This document shows positions 20,420-30,054 of a stretch of 35,905 nt of DNA, piece after piece. Within the stretch, counting starts at the first letter, position 1, and the number at the start of each line of letters is the position of its first letter. The stretch comes from an uncultured Treponema sp. Its GTDB lineage: Bacteria; Spirochaetota; Spirochaetia; Treponematales; Treponemataceae. The position numbers and the translations under genes were made by a program. Location: the NCBI GenBank assembly GCA_946628495.1, contig CAMOWQ010000008.1, positions 1-35,905 of the forward strand, written 5' to 3'. Below the pieces are notes generated by a model, which saw only the letters and a program-made list of their open reading frames with translations, did no database searches and had not been told where the DNA came from.

Positions 20420-21169
20420 ATGAATTTTTTAGTACAAAATTGTAAGGAGTTGAATTATGGTGAACTACTCGCAGTAAATGGTGGATGCAGCGGTTCATGT
20501 TCTGGAAGCTATGGCGGTGGATATAGACCTGCAAATAATCAGTCTTCAGGAAGCGAACCAAAACCTGATCCTAAAAACTATTATCAGCCGCCTGTGTACG
20601 CACCTTCAGGATATAGTTCAGCTTGCAGTGGTGTATGTTCTGGAGGATATTCACCATCGCATACTTTGTTTAGCCAGCACTTGATGACTGAATATAATAA
20701 TCCGTATGCAGAAAAATGGCAGGATACATTTACAGGAAATGCATGTGCTGCAACCTCTTTACTTAATGAAATTTCGGAAATGTATTCAAAACTAACAGGT
20801 AAAAAGTTGACGGAATCTCAGGCAAAGGATGCAATTAGGGCTGGAGTACAGAATGGAAGTATTGATGCAAAGGAAGCGTATGTAAATGGCTGGGAATGGG
20901 CTGCTAATACAATGGCTAAAAGTCTTGGACTTACGGGGCGTTGGAAATATGTTGAAGATGGAAGCAAAGCAGATGCAGTTATTATTTCAATAGATACTGA
21001 TGGAAATGGATATCATAATCATTTTGTTAATTATATAGGTGAAGGTAAGTATTATGATCCATGGACAAATAAAATTGGAAATGTAAGTGCACTGACTAAA
21101 ACTTCTAAATGGGCTGATGGTGCTGGTGTAAAATCTGCATATCGATATTTGAATTATGAAGCCCGCTAA
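20420..21169 (+). CDS. Double-glycine leader protein: putative RiPP precursor fused to a papain/C39-like cysteine-protease-fold domain
   Basis: MNFLVQNCKELNYGELLAVNGG|CSGSCSG: L(-12), E(-8), L(-7), V(-4), G(-2), G(-1) match double-glycine leader consensus. Second CSGVCSGG motif further on. C-terminal KWQDTFTGNACAATSLL ... YHNHFVNYIGEGKYYDPW resembles C39-type Q/C/H/D arrangement. Start re-assigned to 20420 by ggag RBS and homology to the 22259 gene. Confidence 0.7.
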   Translation: MNFLVQNCKELNYGELLAVNGGCSGSCSGSYGGGYRPANNQSSGSEPKPDPKNYYQPPVYAPSGYSSACSGVCSGGYSPSHTLFSQHLMTEYNNPYAEKWQDTFTGNACAATSLLNEISEMYSKLTGKKLTESQAKDAIRAGVQNGSIDAKEAYVNGWEWAANTMAKSLGLTGRWKYVEDGSKADAVIISIDTDGNGYHNHFVNYIGEGKYYDPWTNKIGNVSALTKTSKWADGAGVKSAYRYLNYEAR

Positions 21170-21212
21170 TAAATTGTTGCAATGACATGAAATTTCATAG
21201 GAGTTAGAAAAA

Positions 21213-21932
21213 ATGAAAAGGAAAGTATTTATTATTGTAAGTTTTTTGTGTTGTATGTTCTGTGCTTTTGCAGAAGATGTAAAAAATGAAGTTTTTTTTA
21301 AGAGACTTGAACAGCTTGGTTTTGCTGATATTTATGTAAAAGACGGATTTAAATTCGATTATGATTTAATTTATGAAAGAAAAGGTAGCTTAAAACCTTA
21401 TTCTATTGTAGTTGAAAAAATGAAGTTTAAGGATTTTGTAAAAACTCTTTCTGATGATGCACCTGTTGATATTTCGAATAAGGAAGGGTATATCGATGCC
21501 ATTAAAAAAGGCTATGATGTATGGTCTATGTGGGATGGAGAATATCACTGTGTACCCAGGTATTTGGAGCATAATGGAAATTTCTTTGTAATTGATTTTT
21601 CAACTGGATGGAATCATTCGTATGCTGAATTAATTGGTACTTTCGCCACCGTTGTGTTAAAAGGTGAGGATGTATATAAAATCCGGTTTACAGATCCTCA
21701 GGTAAAAAGGGCGCAGAATAAAGAACTTTGTGAAAAACTTAATAAATATGTTTACTTTAAGGAATTTGGTCCTGGTGCGGAGATGAAATCTTCCTATTTT
21801 TGGAAAGATACTAAATCTATAAAAACCTTTTATAAGGATTTGGTAGCAAAAGATAAGTCTCTTCCTGAAGAAGTCCTTGGTTTTCAGGAACTCTGGGAAA
21901 GAATATTTGATGTCGTTGTGAATAGTTTGTAG
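21213..21932 (+). CDS. Sec-type secreted protein of unknown function
   Basis: Signal peptide MKRKVFIIVSFLCCMFCAFA|ED; RBS taggag; no recognised domain. Confidence 0.6.
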   Translation: MKRKVFIIVSFLCCMFCAFAEDVKNEVFFKRLEQLGFADIYVKDGFKFDYDLIYERKGSLKPYSIVVEKMKFKDFVKTLSDDAPVDISNKEGYIDAIKKGYDVWSMWDGEYHCVPRYLEHNGNFFVIDFSTGWNHSYAELIGTFATVVLKGEDVYKIRFTDPQVKRAQNKELCEKLNKYVYFKEFGPGAEMKSSYFWKDTKSIKTFYKDLVAKDKSLPEEVLGFQELWERIFDVVVNSL

Positions 21933-22258
21933 TTCAAAAATTAAAAAAGTTGTTTTTGTAAAAAAGTTCATTAAAAAAGATTTTGTGTTGTTTATTTTCG
22001 GGGACGACGTGTTTCCGGGAATAAACGGCATACAGTGTTTAGTATCATTTCATTTTTTTTATAGCGTTATTTTATAGCATTACCGCAGCATTTTTTTATA
22101 TTCATAGTTTTGTTTATCAATCATTTTTTATCGTTTTTAAAAAAGTTATTCGGCATTCTTAAAGAGATGTTAACGGGCATTTTATAGAAGCGTTGCTTTT
22201 TATAATTAATAGCTTTGTCTCTGTGGAATGACTAAAAGTTTATTTAAGGAAGTAAAAT

Positions 22259-22561
22259 ATGGATTTTTTAATCAAAAATTGTAAAGAGTTGAATTATAAA
22301 AGTCTTCTTGCTGTTAATGGTGGATGCAGCGGTAGTTGTTCGGGCGGATATTCTAGTTCATCTGGCAGCATGGGACATTCTTATAGTTATGAGCAGTATA
22401 GCTCTTGTGGACGTTCTAATCCTTATACAGATACCAATAATACAGGTGCGTCAACAGGAGCCGAGGAGTGGAAAATTCCTCCATACACTGTTCCTTCAAA
22501 AGTAATTATTGAAAGAGTATGTAACGGTGTTTCCAAAGAAGTACATTTTCTTGTGCCGTAA
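22259..22561 (+). CDS. Small double-glycine leader peptide (putative RiPP precursor)
   Basis: MDFLIKNCKELNYKSLLAVNGG|CSGSCSGGYSSSSGS: leader nearly identical to that of 20420-21169; Ser/Gly/Tyr-rich core with Cys; RBS aaggaag. Confidence 0.78.
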   Translation: MDFLIKNCKELNYKSLLAVNGGCSGSCSGGYSSSSGSMGHSYSYEQYSSCGRSNPYTDTNNTGASTGAEEWKIPPYTVPSKVIIERVCNGVSKEVHFLVP

Positions 22562-22614
22562 ACTCTAATAAGACAATCGTATTTAAAGAAATTATGTAAA
22601 AATGGGAGATTAAA

Positions 22615-24759
22615 ATGCGGATGAAGATTCAATACCAGCATGATGAGTCTGATTGTGCTGCGGTATGTTTATCAATGATTTTGAAGTATTTTGGAAAAGA
22701 AGTAAGTATCAGAAAATTGAGGACTACGGCCGGTACTGACAGGAATGGGACTTCTGGTTATGGAATAACTGTTTGTGCGGAAGAATACGGGCTTTCGTGT
22801 AAAGGGTTTTCTTCGCCTGATAAACAATCCCTGAATGAAATTCCGTTGCCTGCTATTTTTCATACACGGAAAAATTCAACTGAACATTATGTTGTTATCA
22901 ATAAAATCAGAAAGAATGAAATTATAATTTTTGATCCTGCGGAAGGGAAAAGAAAAATGAAAGTTTCGGATTTCTGTGAAATTTGGACAGGTATATTTTT
23001 TCTGTGTTTTCCAAAAGAGGATTTTGTAAAAGATAGAGAAGATAAAAGCCCTATAATCAAGTTTTTTTCTCTATTAAAACCACACAAATATCTTCTTGGA
23101 AAAATTGTAGCTGCGAGTTTTGTTCTGACTTTGTTCGGTATTTTACTCTCCTTTTATTTTAGGTTTTTAATTGATGAAGTTTTGTATTCGGAATTAAAGA
23201 GTACGTTAAATATTTGTTCAATCTGTTATCTGCTTGTGCTAATTTTTCAGGGTTTGCTTTCATTTTGCAGGAGTCAGATAATTCTGTTTCTTGGAACTAA
23301 GATAGATGTCACTTTATTGTGTAATTTCTTTTATCATCTTTTGAAATTACCTTTGTCGTTCTTTAATGCAAGGAAAACAGGGGAAATTTTATCCAGAATA
23401 CGCGATACGGAAACTATAAGATATACAATTTCGTCAACAACGGTATCGGTTTTGATAGATTCCATCATGCTTGTTATGGGAAGTTTTTTTCTTGTAAAGA
23501 TGGGTTCTGGATTAATTTATACTGCAATGATTCCGGTTTTTGTGTCTGCGTGTTTAGTATGGATTACAGCTCTTCCGTTTAAAAGACTTATAAAAGCAAG
23601 GGCGGTTGCTGAAGCAGATAAAAATGCATCTATGTATGAAACAATAAATGGGATTTCTACTATAAAGGCTTTGTCTACAGAGAACAATGCATTCAGACGA
23701 AATGAAATGAAAATTGTGGAAACAATCAACCGGAATATCAGGCTGGAAAGTTTTTCGAATTTGAATTCGGTGATACAGGGATTTATTTCAGGAACAGGTA
23801 CTTTACTTATTTATTGGCTTGGAAGTTATAAGATTTTTAATGGAGAAATGTCTCTCGGTCAGTTGATATCTTTTGTTACATTATCAGGCTTTTTTCTAGG
23901 TCCGTTGTCCAGGCTTCTTACAATGCAGCCAAGTCTTCAAGAAGCGTTCGTCGCAGCTGAAAGATTGTCGGATATTATGGATATAAAAGAAGAGTCGGTG
24001 GATAGTGAAAATTGTGAAACAGTGGATTGTATTGAAAAAGGGATTGAATTCAAGAATGTTGGATTTTCGTATGGAACAAGAGGACGTGCAGTTGACGGAA
24101 TAAATTTATATATAGAAAAGGGAAAGAAAATTGCATTTGTCGGGAAATCTGGTTCTGGAAAATCAACGATATTGAAGCTTCTGATGAAATTTTATTCTTG
24201 TGAGTGCGGATGTATTGAAATAGATGGATGTGATATTTCGGATTTAAAGACGGATGCTTACCGAAGCATGATAGGGTATGTTCCTCAGGAAACTTTGCTT
24301 TTTAGCGGAACTATTGCGGAAAATATTGCATGGGGTTGTGAAGAAGCGACACATCAGATGATTTTTGAAGCGGCAAAGCAGGCACAGGCGTTGGATTTCA
24401 TAATGGGGTTACCGGACAAGTTTGGAACAATGGTTGGTGAACATGGGGCAACTTTGTCGGGAGGCGAACGTCAGCGTATTGCGTTGGCGAGAATTCTTAT
24501 GCGTAATCCAAAAGTGATTGTTCTTGATGAGGCAACTGCGAGTCTGGATAGCATTTCTGAAAAAGCAATAATGAAGACTGTCAGTATGCTTGAAGATAGA
24601 ACGGTTATTATGGTTGCTCATAGGCTTTCTACGGTTATGAACTGCGATAGAATTTATGTGATTGACGGCGGAAAAATCGTTGATTCAGGAAGTCATCAGG
24701 AATTGTTATCGAGAGAGGGAAAATATAAAGAATTGTGGAGTGCTCAATATGAAAAATAG
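22615..24759 (+). CDS. C39-peptidase-containing ABC transporter (PCAT, bacteriocin-type exporter)
   Basis: N-terminal YQHDESDCAAVCLSMILKYFG ... EHYVVINKI ... IIIFDPAEG (C39 Cys/His/Asp); ABC domain GKSGSGKSTIL, LSGGERQRIALARILMRNPKVIVLDEATASLD. Confidence 0.94.
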   Translation: MRMKIQYQHDESDCAAVCLSMILKYFGKEVSIRKLRTTAGTDRNGTSGYGITVCAEEYGLSCKGFSSPDKQSLNEIPLPAIFHTRKNSTEHYVVINKIRKNEIIIFDPAEGKRKMKVSDFCEIWTGIFFLCFPKEDFVKDREDKSPIIKFFSLLKPHKYLLGKIVAASFVLTLFGILLSFYFRFLIDEVLYSELKSTLNICSICYLLVLIFQGLLSFCRSQIILFLGTKIDVTLLCNFFYHLLKLPLSFFNARKTGEILSRIRDTETIRYTISSTTVSVLIDSIMLVMGSFFLVKMGSGLIYTAMIPVFVSACLVWITALPFKRLIKARAVAEADKNASMYETINGISTIKALSTENNAFRRNEMKIVETINRNIRLESFSNLNSVIQGFISGTGTLLIYWLGSYKIFNGEMSLGQLISFVTLSGFFLGPLSRLLTMQPSLQEAFVAAERLSDIMDIKEESVDSENCETVDCIEKGIEFKNVGFSYGTRGRAVDGINLYIEKGKKIAFVGKSGSGKSTILKLLMKFYSCECGCIEIDGCDISDLKTDAYRSMIGYVPQETLLFSGTIAENIAWGCEEATHQMIFEAAKQAQALDFIMGLPDKFGTMVGEHGATLSGGERQRIALARILMRNPKVIVLDEATASLDSISEKAIMKTVSMLEDRTVIMVAHRLSTVMNCDRIYVIDGGKIVDSGSHQELLSREGKYKELWSAQYEK

Positions 24760-25909
24760 ACGTTTGATGCTGGAGCATAAGAATATGCTTTATTATTCAA
24801 GGGAATTGATTCAGTTGTGTATTCCTGTCGAATTGAATCTGCTCTTTTATACGATGCTGGGTCTTGTTTTTATGATTGCGGTCTGTATGGTAACTGTAAA
24901 AATTGATAGTGTCATAAAGGTAAATGGAGTGATACGTACTTTGGATAATAATTCAACTGTGAAGAATGTAATTTCAGGTACGATAAACAGAATTTGTTAT
25001 AGTCCTAATCAGTATGTGGAAAAGGGAGATGTTCTTTATTCTTTGGATGAAGAAATTTTTCAAAGCATTATGGTTGAACTTATTAATGAAAAGACGGATT
25101 TAGAACAGAAGATTTTATGTATGGATATGCTTCTTGATGGTTATAATACCGGTAAAAATCCTGCTGATAAAAAAAATAATCTGATGATTTTTACAAAGAT
25201 GGAAGAATATTTTAGTACGGTGGCGTATCTTCAAAAGCAGGTTAATATCTGCGAGTTTCGGAAACAAAATGAATTGAATCAACCCGAGGCATTGTTTAAT
25301 CTGCGTTCCCTTGAGGAATTGGAGATGAATCTTGCTTTGAACAGGTCGGAACTGGAAAAATATAAATCTGCATTTTTGGCAGAGATTGTTCAGCAAAAAA
25401 TTGGTTATGAATTGGAATATGAAAAAATCAAACAGAATATATCGAGGACTCAGGAACAATATTCGTTCTTAAATGTGAAGGCACCGATTTCCGGTTATGT
25501 GCAGGAAATTTCTTCATTGAATGAGGGGGATTATGTTTTTGAAAATCAGGCTGTAATTAATATTATTCCGAATGATAACAAAAGTTTTAAGGTTGAATTA
25601 ACTGTTCCGAGTAAGGATATTGGGGAAATTCTACCCGCGATGAATGTCAAATATCGGTTGGCGGCATTTCCTTTTTTTGAATTTAATGGTGCAAATGGAA
25701 AAATCATTTCGGTGGATTCAGATGCAAGGCAAACTCAAGACGGCCGCCTGTATTATTTGATATGTGCAGATATCGATAGGTTTACTTTTAAGAGCAAAAA
25801 AGGCATTGAATATCCTTTAAAAGCGGGAATTGAAGTTGATGCAAGGATTGTTCAGGAAAAACTGTCGATTCTGCATTTTATTTTGCGAAAACTGGATTTT
25901 ATTCAATGA
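24749..25909 (+). CDS. HlyD-family membrane fusion protein (type I secretion adaptor)
   Basis: Single N-terminal TM, VIKVNGVIRTLDNNSTVKNVISGTINRICYSPNQYVEKGDVLYSLD biotinyl-lipoyl-like half motif, long coiled coil, VKAPISGYVQEISSLNEGDYVFENQAVINIIP. Start re-assigned to 24749, overlapping the PCAT stop. Confidence 0.88.
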   Translation: MKNRRLMLEHKNMLYYSRELIQLCIPVELNLLFYTMLGLVFMIAVCMVTVKIDSVIKVNGVIRTLDNNSTVKNVISGTINRICYSPNQYVEKGDVLYSLDEEIFQSIMVELINEKTDLEQKILCMDMLLDGYNTGKNPADKKNNLMIFTKMEEYFSTVAYLQKQVNICEFRKQNELNQPEALFNLRSLEELEMNLALNRSELEKYKSAFLAEIVQQKIGYELEYEKIKQNISRTQEQYSFLNVKAPISGYVQEISSLNEGDYVFENQAVINIIPNDNKSFKVELTVPSKDIGEILPAMNVKYRLAAFPFFEFNGANGKIISVDSDARQTQDGRLYYLICADIDRFTFKSKKGIEYPLKAGIEVDARIVQEKLSILHFILRKLDFIQ

Positions 25910-27543
25910 TGAAGTGGAATAATAGATTTAAATCTTTGTCGGATATGCAGAATCGGATTCAGAAAATCCGACGGGAACAAACACAGAATATAATGCGGTC
26001 AGTGTTGGACTATCTTATTTTTATAGGTTTTGTTTTGGTAAACGTAAACATGCATCTTTCCGCGTCCGAACCAAAACTGGAAGAATTGTGGATGCAAATT
26101 ATTGAACACAATGCGGATATAAGGCAAACCGCCCTTGAAAAAAACAATACGGAGCAGAATCTTAAGGCATATAATTCAAAATATCTGCCCCAGTTTTATG
26201 TTCATGCAAATTCTTCGTTCGATTCTTTTGATTCTTACGATTCTTCGCAAAGTTTACAAAATAACAATGCTTCGTCGGGCTTTATAATTCCGGGGTTTGG
26301 CTTGCCGCCTTCTTTTTCGTCTTCGTTGAATTATGTTCAGAATCTTCCTGGAAATCTTGAAATATGTATTGAGCCGACCGTGAGTTTTACACGAAACCTT
26401 ATTGATTTTGAAAGCGAAATAAACCGTCAAAATATTGAATATATTGATTTTGCGGAGTTGAGTATTAATCTTGCGGGAAGGCTATTTCCGTATTGGCTTC
26501 AGGGGTATAAAGGAAATCCTGAAAAAAATAAGTATGATTATTATTGGGAACTTGCATGTGTACAGGAAAAAAATCAGATTTTAACTATGCTGCAGGATTT
26601 TAATGAATATTTTATTCAGACCAGATGTTGTTTGCGTCAGCTTGAATCGCTTTATAAACAGCGTGATTTTTTGAATGAAAAAAAATCTGCCTTTGAAGAA
26701 TTGTTTTTTCAGCGTAAAATTTCGTATTCTGATTATGTTTCTGTGGAAGAAGAAACCGTTTCGTTGGAAAATGATATTGAACGAGCTTTGCGGGATTATG
26801 AAAACAATTTCCGAAAAGTTTTAGAAATTCAAAATAAAGGTTTTGGAAAAGATGCCTTAACGAAGGATTTAAAAAATAATGTAAATAATGAAAATCTATC
26901 TTCGGCGGAAAATTTTAGGAAAGATGTTAAAAATGGGAATTTTCTTCTCTATATAAGTTTGCCTTGTGAATATAAAAAACTCTTTAATGAAAATCCTACA
27001 TGGCAGTACTATCAGATTCAAAAGGCAATTATAGAAGCCGATTACGTTGCTCAAAAAGAGAAGGATTCGCCAGTTTTAAGATTGAGCGGAACATTTCCTA
27101 TTCATGATGGCTCAAATTATTCAAAAAGTAAGCTTCCATATTATATTCCTGACAGTCAAAAAAGATGGTCGGTCGGTCTTTCGGTGGATTTTTCTCCTCT
27201 TATTGATTCCAATGCAGGTACGAAAAAAAAGTCGTATCAAAATCAGATTGAAATTTATGATAATTTGATTGAATCTGTTGAAAATAAATTAAAAAATGTT
27301 GCGGATTATTATGAGCAAATGATGAATGAAACAAAACAAAGTTTAAAACGCTGTGCAGGAATTGCTCAAAAACGAAAGATGATTTTTGAATCAATGGAAC
27401 AGGCATTTAATAATAAAAGTTGTACCTTTCTGGATTTTCATCAGGCAAAGTGTTCGTATGAATGTGCTCTTTTGGATATTGAGGATAAGAAGGATTTTTT
27501 GTGGTTATATAAATGGCTCTATACTCAAAATAAACAGAATTAA
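25906..27543 (+). CDS. TolC-like outer membrane efflux protein (start possibly 25993)
   Basis: KLEELWMQIIEHNADIRQTALEKNNTEQNLKAYNSKYLPQF typical OEP repeat; long coiled coils; overlaps HlyD gene stop (atga). Internal Met MRSVLDYLIFIGFVLVNVNMHLSASEP would give a conventional signal peptide. Confidence 0.8.
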   Translation: MMKWNNRFKSLSDMQNRIQKIRREQTQNIMRSVLDYLIFIGFVLVNVNMHLSASEPKLEELWMQIIEHNADIRQTALEKNNTEQNLKAYNSKYLPQFYVHANSSFDSFDSYDSSQSLQNNNASSGFIIPGFGLPPSFSSSLNYVQNLPGNLEICIEPTVSFTRNLIDFESEINRQNIEYIDFAELSINLAGRLFPYWLQGYKGNPEKNKYDYYWELACVQEKNQILTMLQDFNEYFIQTRCCLRQLESLYKQRDFLNEKKSAFEELFFQRKISYSDYVSVEEETVSLENDIERALRDYENNFRKVLEIQNKGFGKDALTKDLKNNVNNENLSSAENFRKDVKNGNFLLYISLPCEYKKLFNENPTWQYYQIQKAIIEADYVAQKEKDSPVLRLSGTFPIHDGSNYSKSKLPYYIPDSQKRWSVGLSVDFSPLIDSNAGTKKKSYQNQIEIYDNLIESVENKLKNVADYYEQMMNETKQSLKRCAGIAQKRKMIFESMEQAFNNKSCTFLDFHQAKCSYECALLDIEDKKDFLWLYKWLYTQNKQN

Positions 27544-27596
27544 ACAGGAAAAAACACTGCTTTTCTTTATGAAAAGAATGCAGTATTATAAAGTTT

Positions 27597-28094
27597 ATGA
27601 GCGAAACAAAAGATTTATGTCCTTGTGGTTCAGGAAAAAAATACAGCGAATGCTGCGAACCAATTATTAAGGGAGCAATTAAAGCTCCAACTGCAGAAGC
27701 ATGTATGCGTGCAAGATATTCTTCGTATGTAAAACATGAAATTGATTATATCATCAATTCTTGCGAAGAAGGCGAAGGCATTGCCGAAATTGACCGTCAG
27801 GCTACCGAAGACTGGAGCCGCGAATCTCAGTGGAACGGATTGAAAATTATCCGTACTGAAAAAGGCGAAAAGAATGATGAACAGATTGTTGAATTCGAAG
27901 CTGATTATACTCTTCATCAGATGCATGATGTTCACCACGAAATTTCATTGTTCAAAAAAATCAATGATGATTGGAAATATGTTGCAGGAAATGTAATTCC
28001 AACAACTGTAAAGCGTGTTGGTGCAAAAGTTGGTCGTAATGATCCGTGTCCTTGTGGAAGCGGAAAAAAGTACAAACAGTGCTGCGGTCGCTAA
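27597..28094 (+). CDS. YchJ/UPF0225-like protein with two SEC-C motifs
   Basis: [17 protein letters not shown] ... and terminal [19 protein letters not shown]. Confidence 0.85.
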   Translation: MSETKDLCPCGSGKKYSECCEPIIKGAIKAPTAEACMRARYSSYVKHEIDYIINSCEEGEGIAEIDRQATEDWSRESQWNGLKIIRTEKGEKNDEQIVEFEADYTLHQMHDVHHEISLFKKINDDWKYVAGNVIPTTVKRVGAKVGRNDPCPCGSGKKYKQCCGR

Positions 28095-28124
28095 AATAAC
28101 ATCTTTCTAAGACAGGATAAAAAA

Positions 28125-28958
28125 ATGATAATAACTGGTTTTCATTCGATTGAAGAGAAATTAAGGGCATACGGTAACGATCATAATAAGAAAGATAAAA
28201 ATCGTAATAAGAATTCTTCTAAAGAGATTAAGCTCTATTACAGCAAGGTTGGCCCTAGAATAAAAAAGATTCTTGCTGAATCGGAGGAAGCCGGTGTTGT
28301 TTCAGAAAAAGTACAGGATGCTCAGCTTGATCAGATGGTTTTAGCTTTGGATGAATCTTTGCGTGATCACCGCGGCATCGTAATGGAAATTTCGGGACAA
28401 TCTGAAAATAATGCTGTGCTTGTTGATTTTGATGCATGGGTAAAATCAGCAGGCTCAATAGCATCGGATGCATCCGAAAATGCAGTTTCATCTTCTGGTC
28501 GAAAAACTGTAGTTGTTTTAGACAGAGTTACTGATCCTCATAATGTTGGTGCAATTTTAAGAAGTTGTGACCAGTTTGGTGTAAGTCTTGTTGTTCTTCC
28601 TGAACACAAAAGTGCATCAGATGTATTAAAAAATGAAGTTATCGGCCGTGCTAGTGCTGGTGCAAATGCTTGGATTCCTGTTGCTGTTGTAAATAATCTG
28701 GTTCGTGCAGTTGAAAAATTAAAGGATGCCGGATTTTGGGTTTACGGGGCAGATGCAGGCGGTAAAAATTGTCGAAAAATTGATTTCCCTGAAAAAACAG
28801 TTCTGATTATGGGAAGCGAAGGAACAGGCATTGCGGATTTACTTGAAAAGCAGTGTGACGAAATTGTTTCTATTCCTACCTGCGGAAAAATAGATAGTTT
28901 GAATGTTTCTGTTGCAGCTGGCATATTGTTATACGAACTTTCATCTCGACAAAACTAA
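28125..28958 (+). CDS. SpoU/TrmH-family rRNA methyltransferase (RlmB-like)
   Basis: IITGFHSIEEKL N-terminus; DRVTDPHNVGAILRSCDQFG, VLIMGSEGTGIADLLEKQCDEIVSIPTCGKIDSLNVSVAAGILLYEL. Confidence 0.88.
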   Translation: MIITGFHSIEEKLRAYGNDHNKKDKNRNKNSSKEIKLYYSKVGPRIKKILAESEEAGVVSEKVQDAQLDQMVLALDESLRDHRGIVMEISGQSENNAVLVDFDAWVKSAGSIASDASENAVSSSGRKTVVVLDRVTDPHNVGAILRSCDQFGVSLVVLPEHKSASDVLKNEVIGRASAGANAWIPVAVVNNLVRAVEKLKDAGFWVYGADAGGKNCRKIDFPEKTVLIMGSEGTGIADLLEKQCDEIVSIPTCGKIDSLNVSVAAGILLYELSSRQN

Positions 28959-29009
28959 CATAAAATGTCATTATGTAGATATAAATATAAAAAATAAAAA
29001 GAGGTGTTT

Positions 29010-29912
29010 ATGTCCAGACAAGATGAAGTTGCAATCAAAGCTGTACGAAAATCTACATTAAAATCATTAAAAGCGAAAAAAGAAGGACGTCTTAATCAGT
29101 TAAAGGCTGATTACGAAAAAGCTGTCCGTGAAATAAATATTCAGTATGCATCTGATCCAGAGCGACTTAAGGCAAAGTATGCTGCCGAAGATTATGCTAA
29201 AAACGAAAAGGCAAAACGCAAGGCACAGAAACGTATTGAACTTGAAAAAATGTCTATAGAAGCTTCAAAGCATATAAGGCCTCTTTCTGTGGCAGAAGAA
29301 GTTTCCAGTTCGATTGTGCAGGGGCTTGGTGTTGGTTTGTTTATTGCAGCAACTGCAGTTCTTGATACGATTGCTGTAAGTGGAATAGAGGATTACATCA
29401 ATACGACAACAGTTTTCTATACATTATTTGGTTCTGCAATGATTCTAATGTATATGTTCTCTTTGCTTCAGCATGCACTTACAAATTTCCGCGCAAAGGC
29501 TGTTTTTAACAGGCTTTCACATGTTTTTACTTTCCTTGTAATCGGTTTCTGCTATAGCGTTTATACAATCACAAAAATTCAGGGCATAAAAGGATGGATT
29601 CTTTTTAGTTTTGTATGGCTTCTGGTTATAATCGGTATTTTGTTCTATGCAATTGCCGGTCGCCGTCACGAAAAGTTGAACATCATTCTTTGTGCAATTG
29701 CAGGTTTTTCTGGTATTGTAATGGCAAGCCGTCTTTATGATGTTCTTCCTGCTAAAAGTTTTGCAATGCTTGCTTTTGGTGGATTATTCTATCTTCTTGG
29801 TTTGATTTTCTACAATATCAAAAAAGTTGCATATATGCATTTGATTTCAAACATACTTATGCTTATTGGCAGCGTGTATGTATTCTTCTCTCTTTTCTTT
29901 CTTAACATATAA
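29010..29912 (+). CDS. Hemolysin III/PAQR-like membrane protein with N-terminal charged coiled-coil extension
   Basis: VAEEVSSSIVQGLGVGLFIAATAVL, MYMFSLLQHAL, FNRLSHVFTFLVIGFCYSVYTI, GGLFYLLGLIFYNIKKVAYMHLISN follow the hemolysin III TM pattern; about 90-residue Lys/Glu-rich N-terminus. Confidence 0.65.
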   Translation: MSRQDEVAIKAVRKSTLKSLKAKKEGRLNQLKADYEKAVREINIQYASDPERLKAKYAAEDYAKNEKAKRKAQKRIELEKMSIEASKHIRPLSVAEEVSSSIVQGLGVGLFIAATAVLDTIAVSGIEDYINTTTVFYTLFGSAMILMYMFSLLQHALTNFRAKAVFNRLSHVFTFLVIGFCYSVYTITKIQGIKGWILFSFVWLLVIIGILFYAIAGRRHEKLNIILCAIAGFSGIVMASRLYDVLPAKSFAMLAFGGLFYLLGLIFYNIKKVAYMHLISNILMLIGSVYVFFSLFFLNI

Positions 29913-29933
29913 AATTTCATAAATTTTACATAG

Positions 29934-29976
29934 AAGGTTCTGCATTATTTCACCAGTAATGTGGAACCTTTTTTTA
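29934..29976 (+). terminator. Intrinsic terminator
   Basis: aaggttctgcatta tttcaccag taatgtggaaccttttttt hairpin plus T run. Confidence 0.75.
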
Positions 29977-30054
29977 TGTTTGACGATGCTAATTTTTCTT
30001 TTAGGTTTACTAGTTTTCTAACAATCCTGTGTTATAATTTACGCAGGTGTTTTC

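Noticed and set aside
25115-25459. 114-aa antisense ORF in the HlyD-like gene
   Set aside because: Phe/Ile/Leu-rich antisense reading of an AT-rich coiled coil; no RBS or homology pattern.
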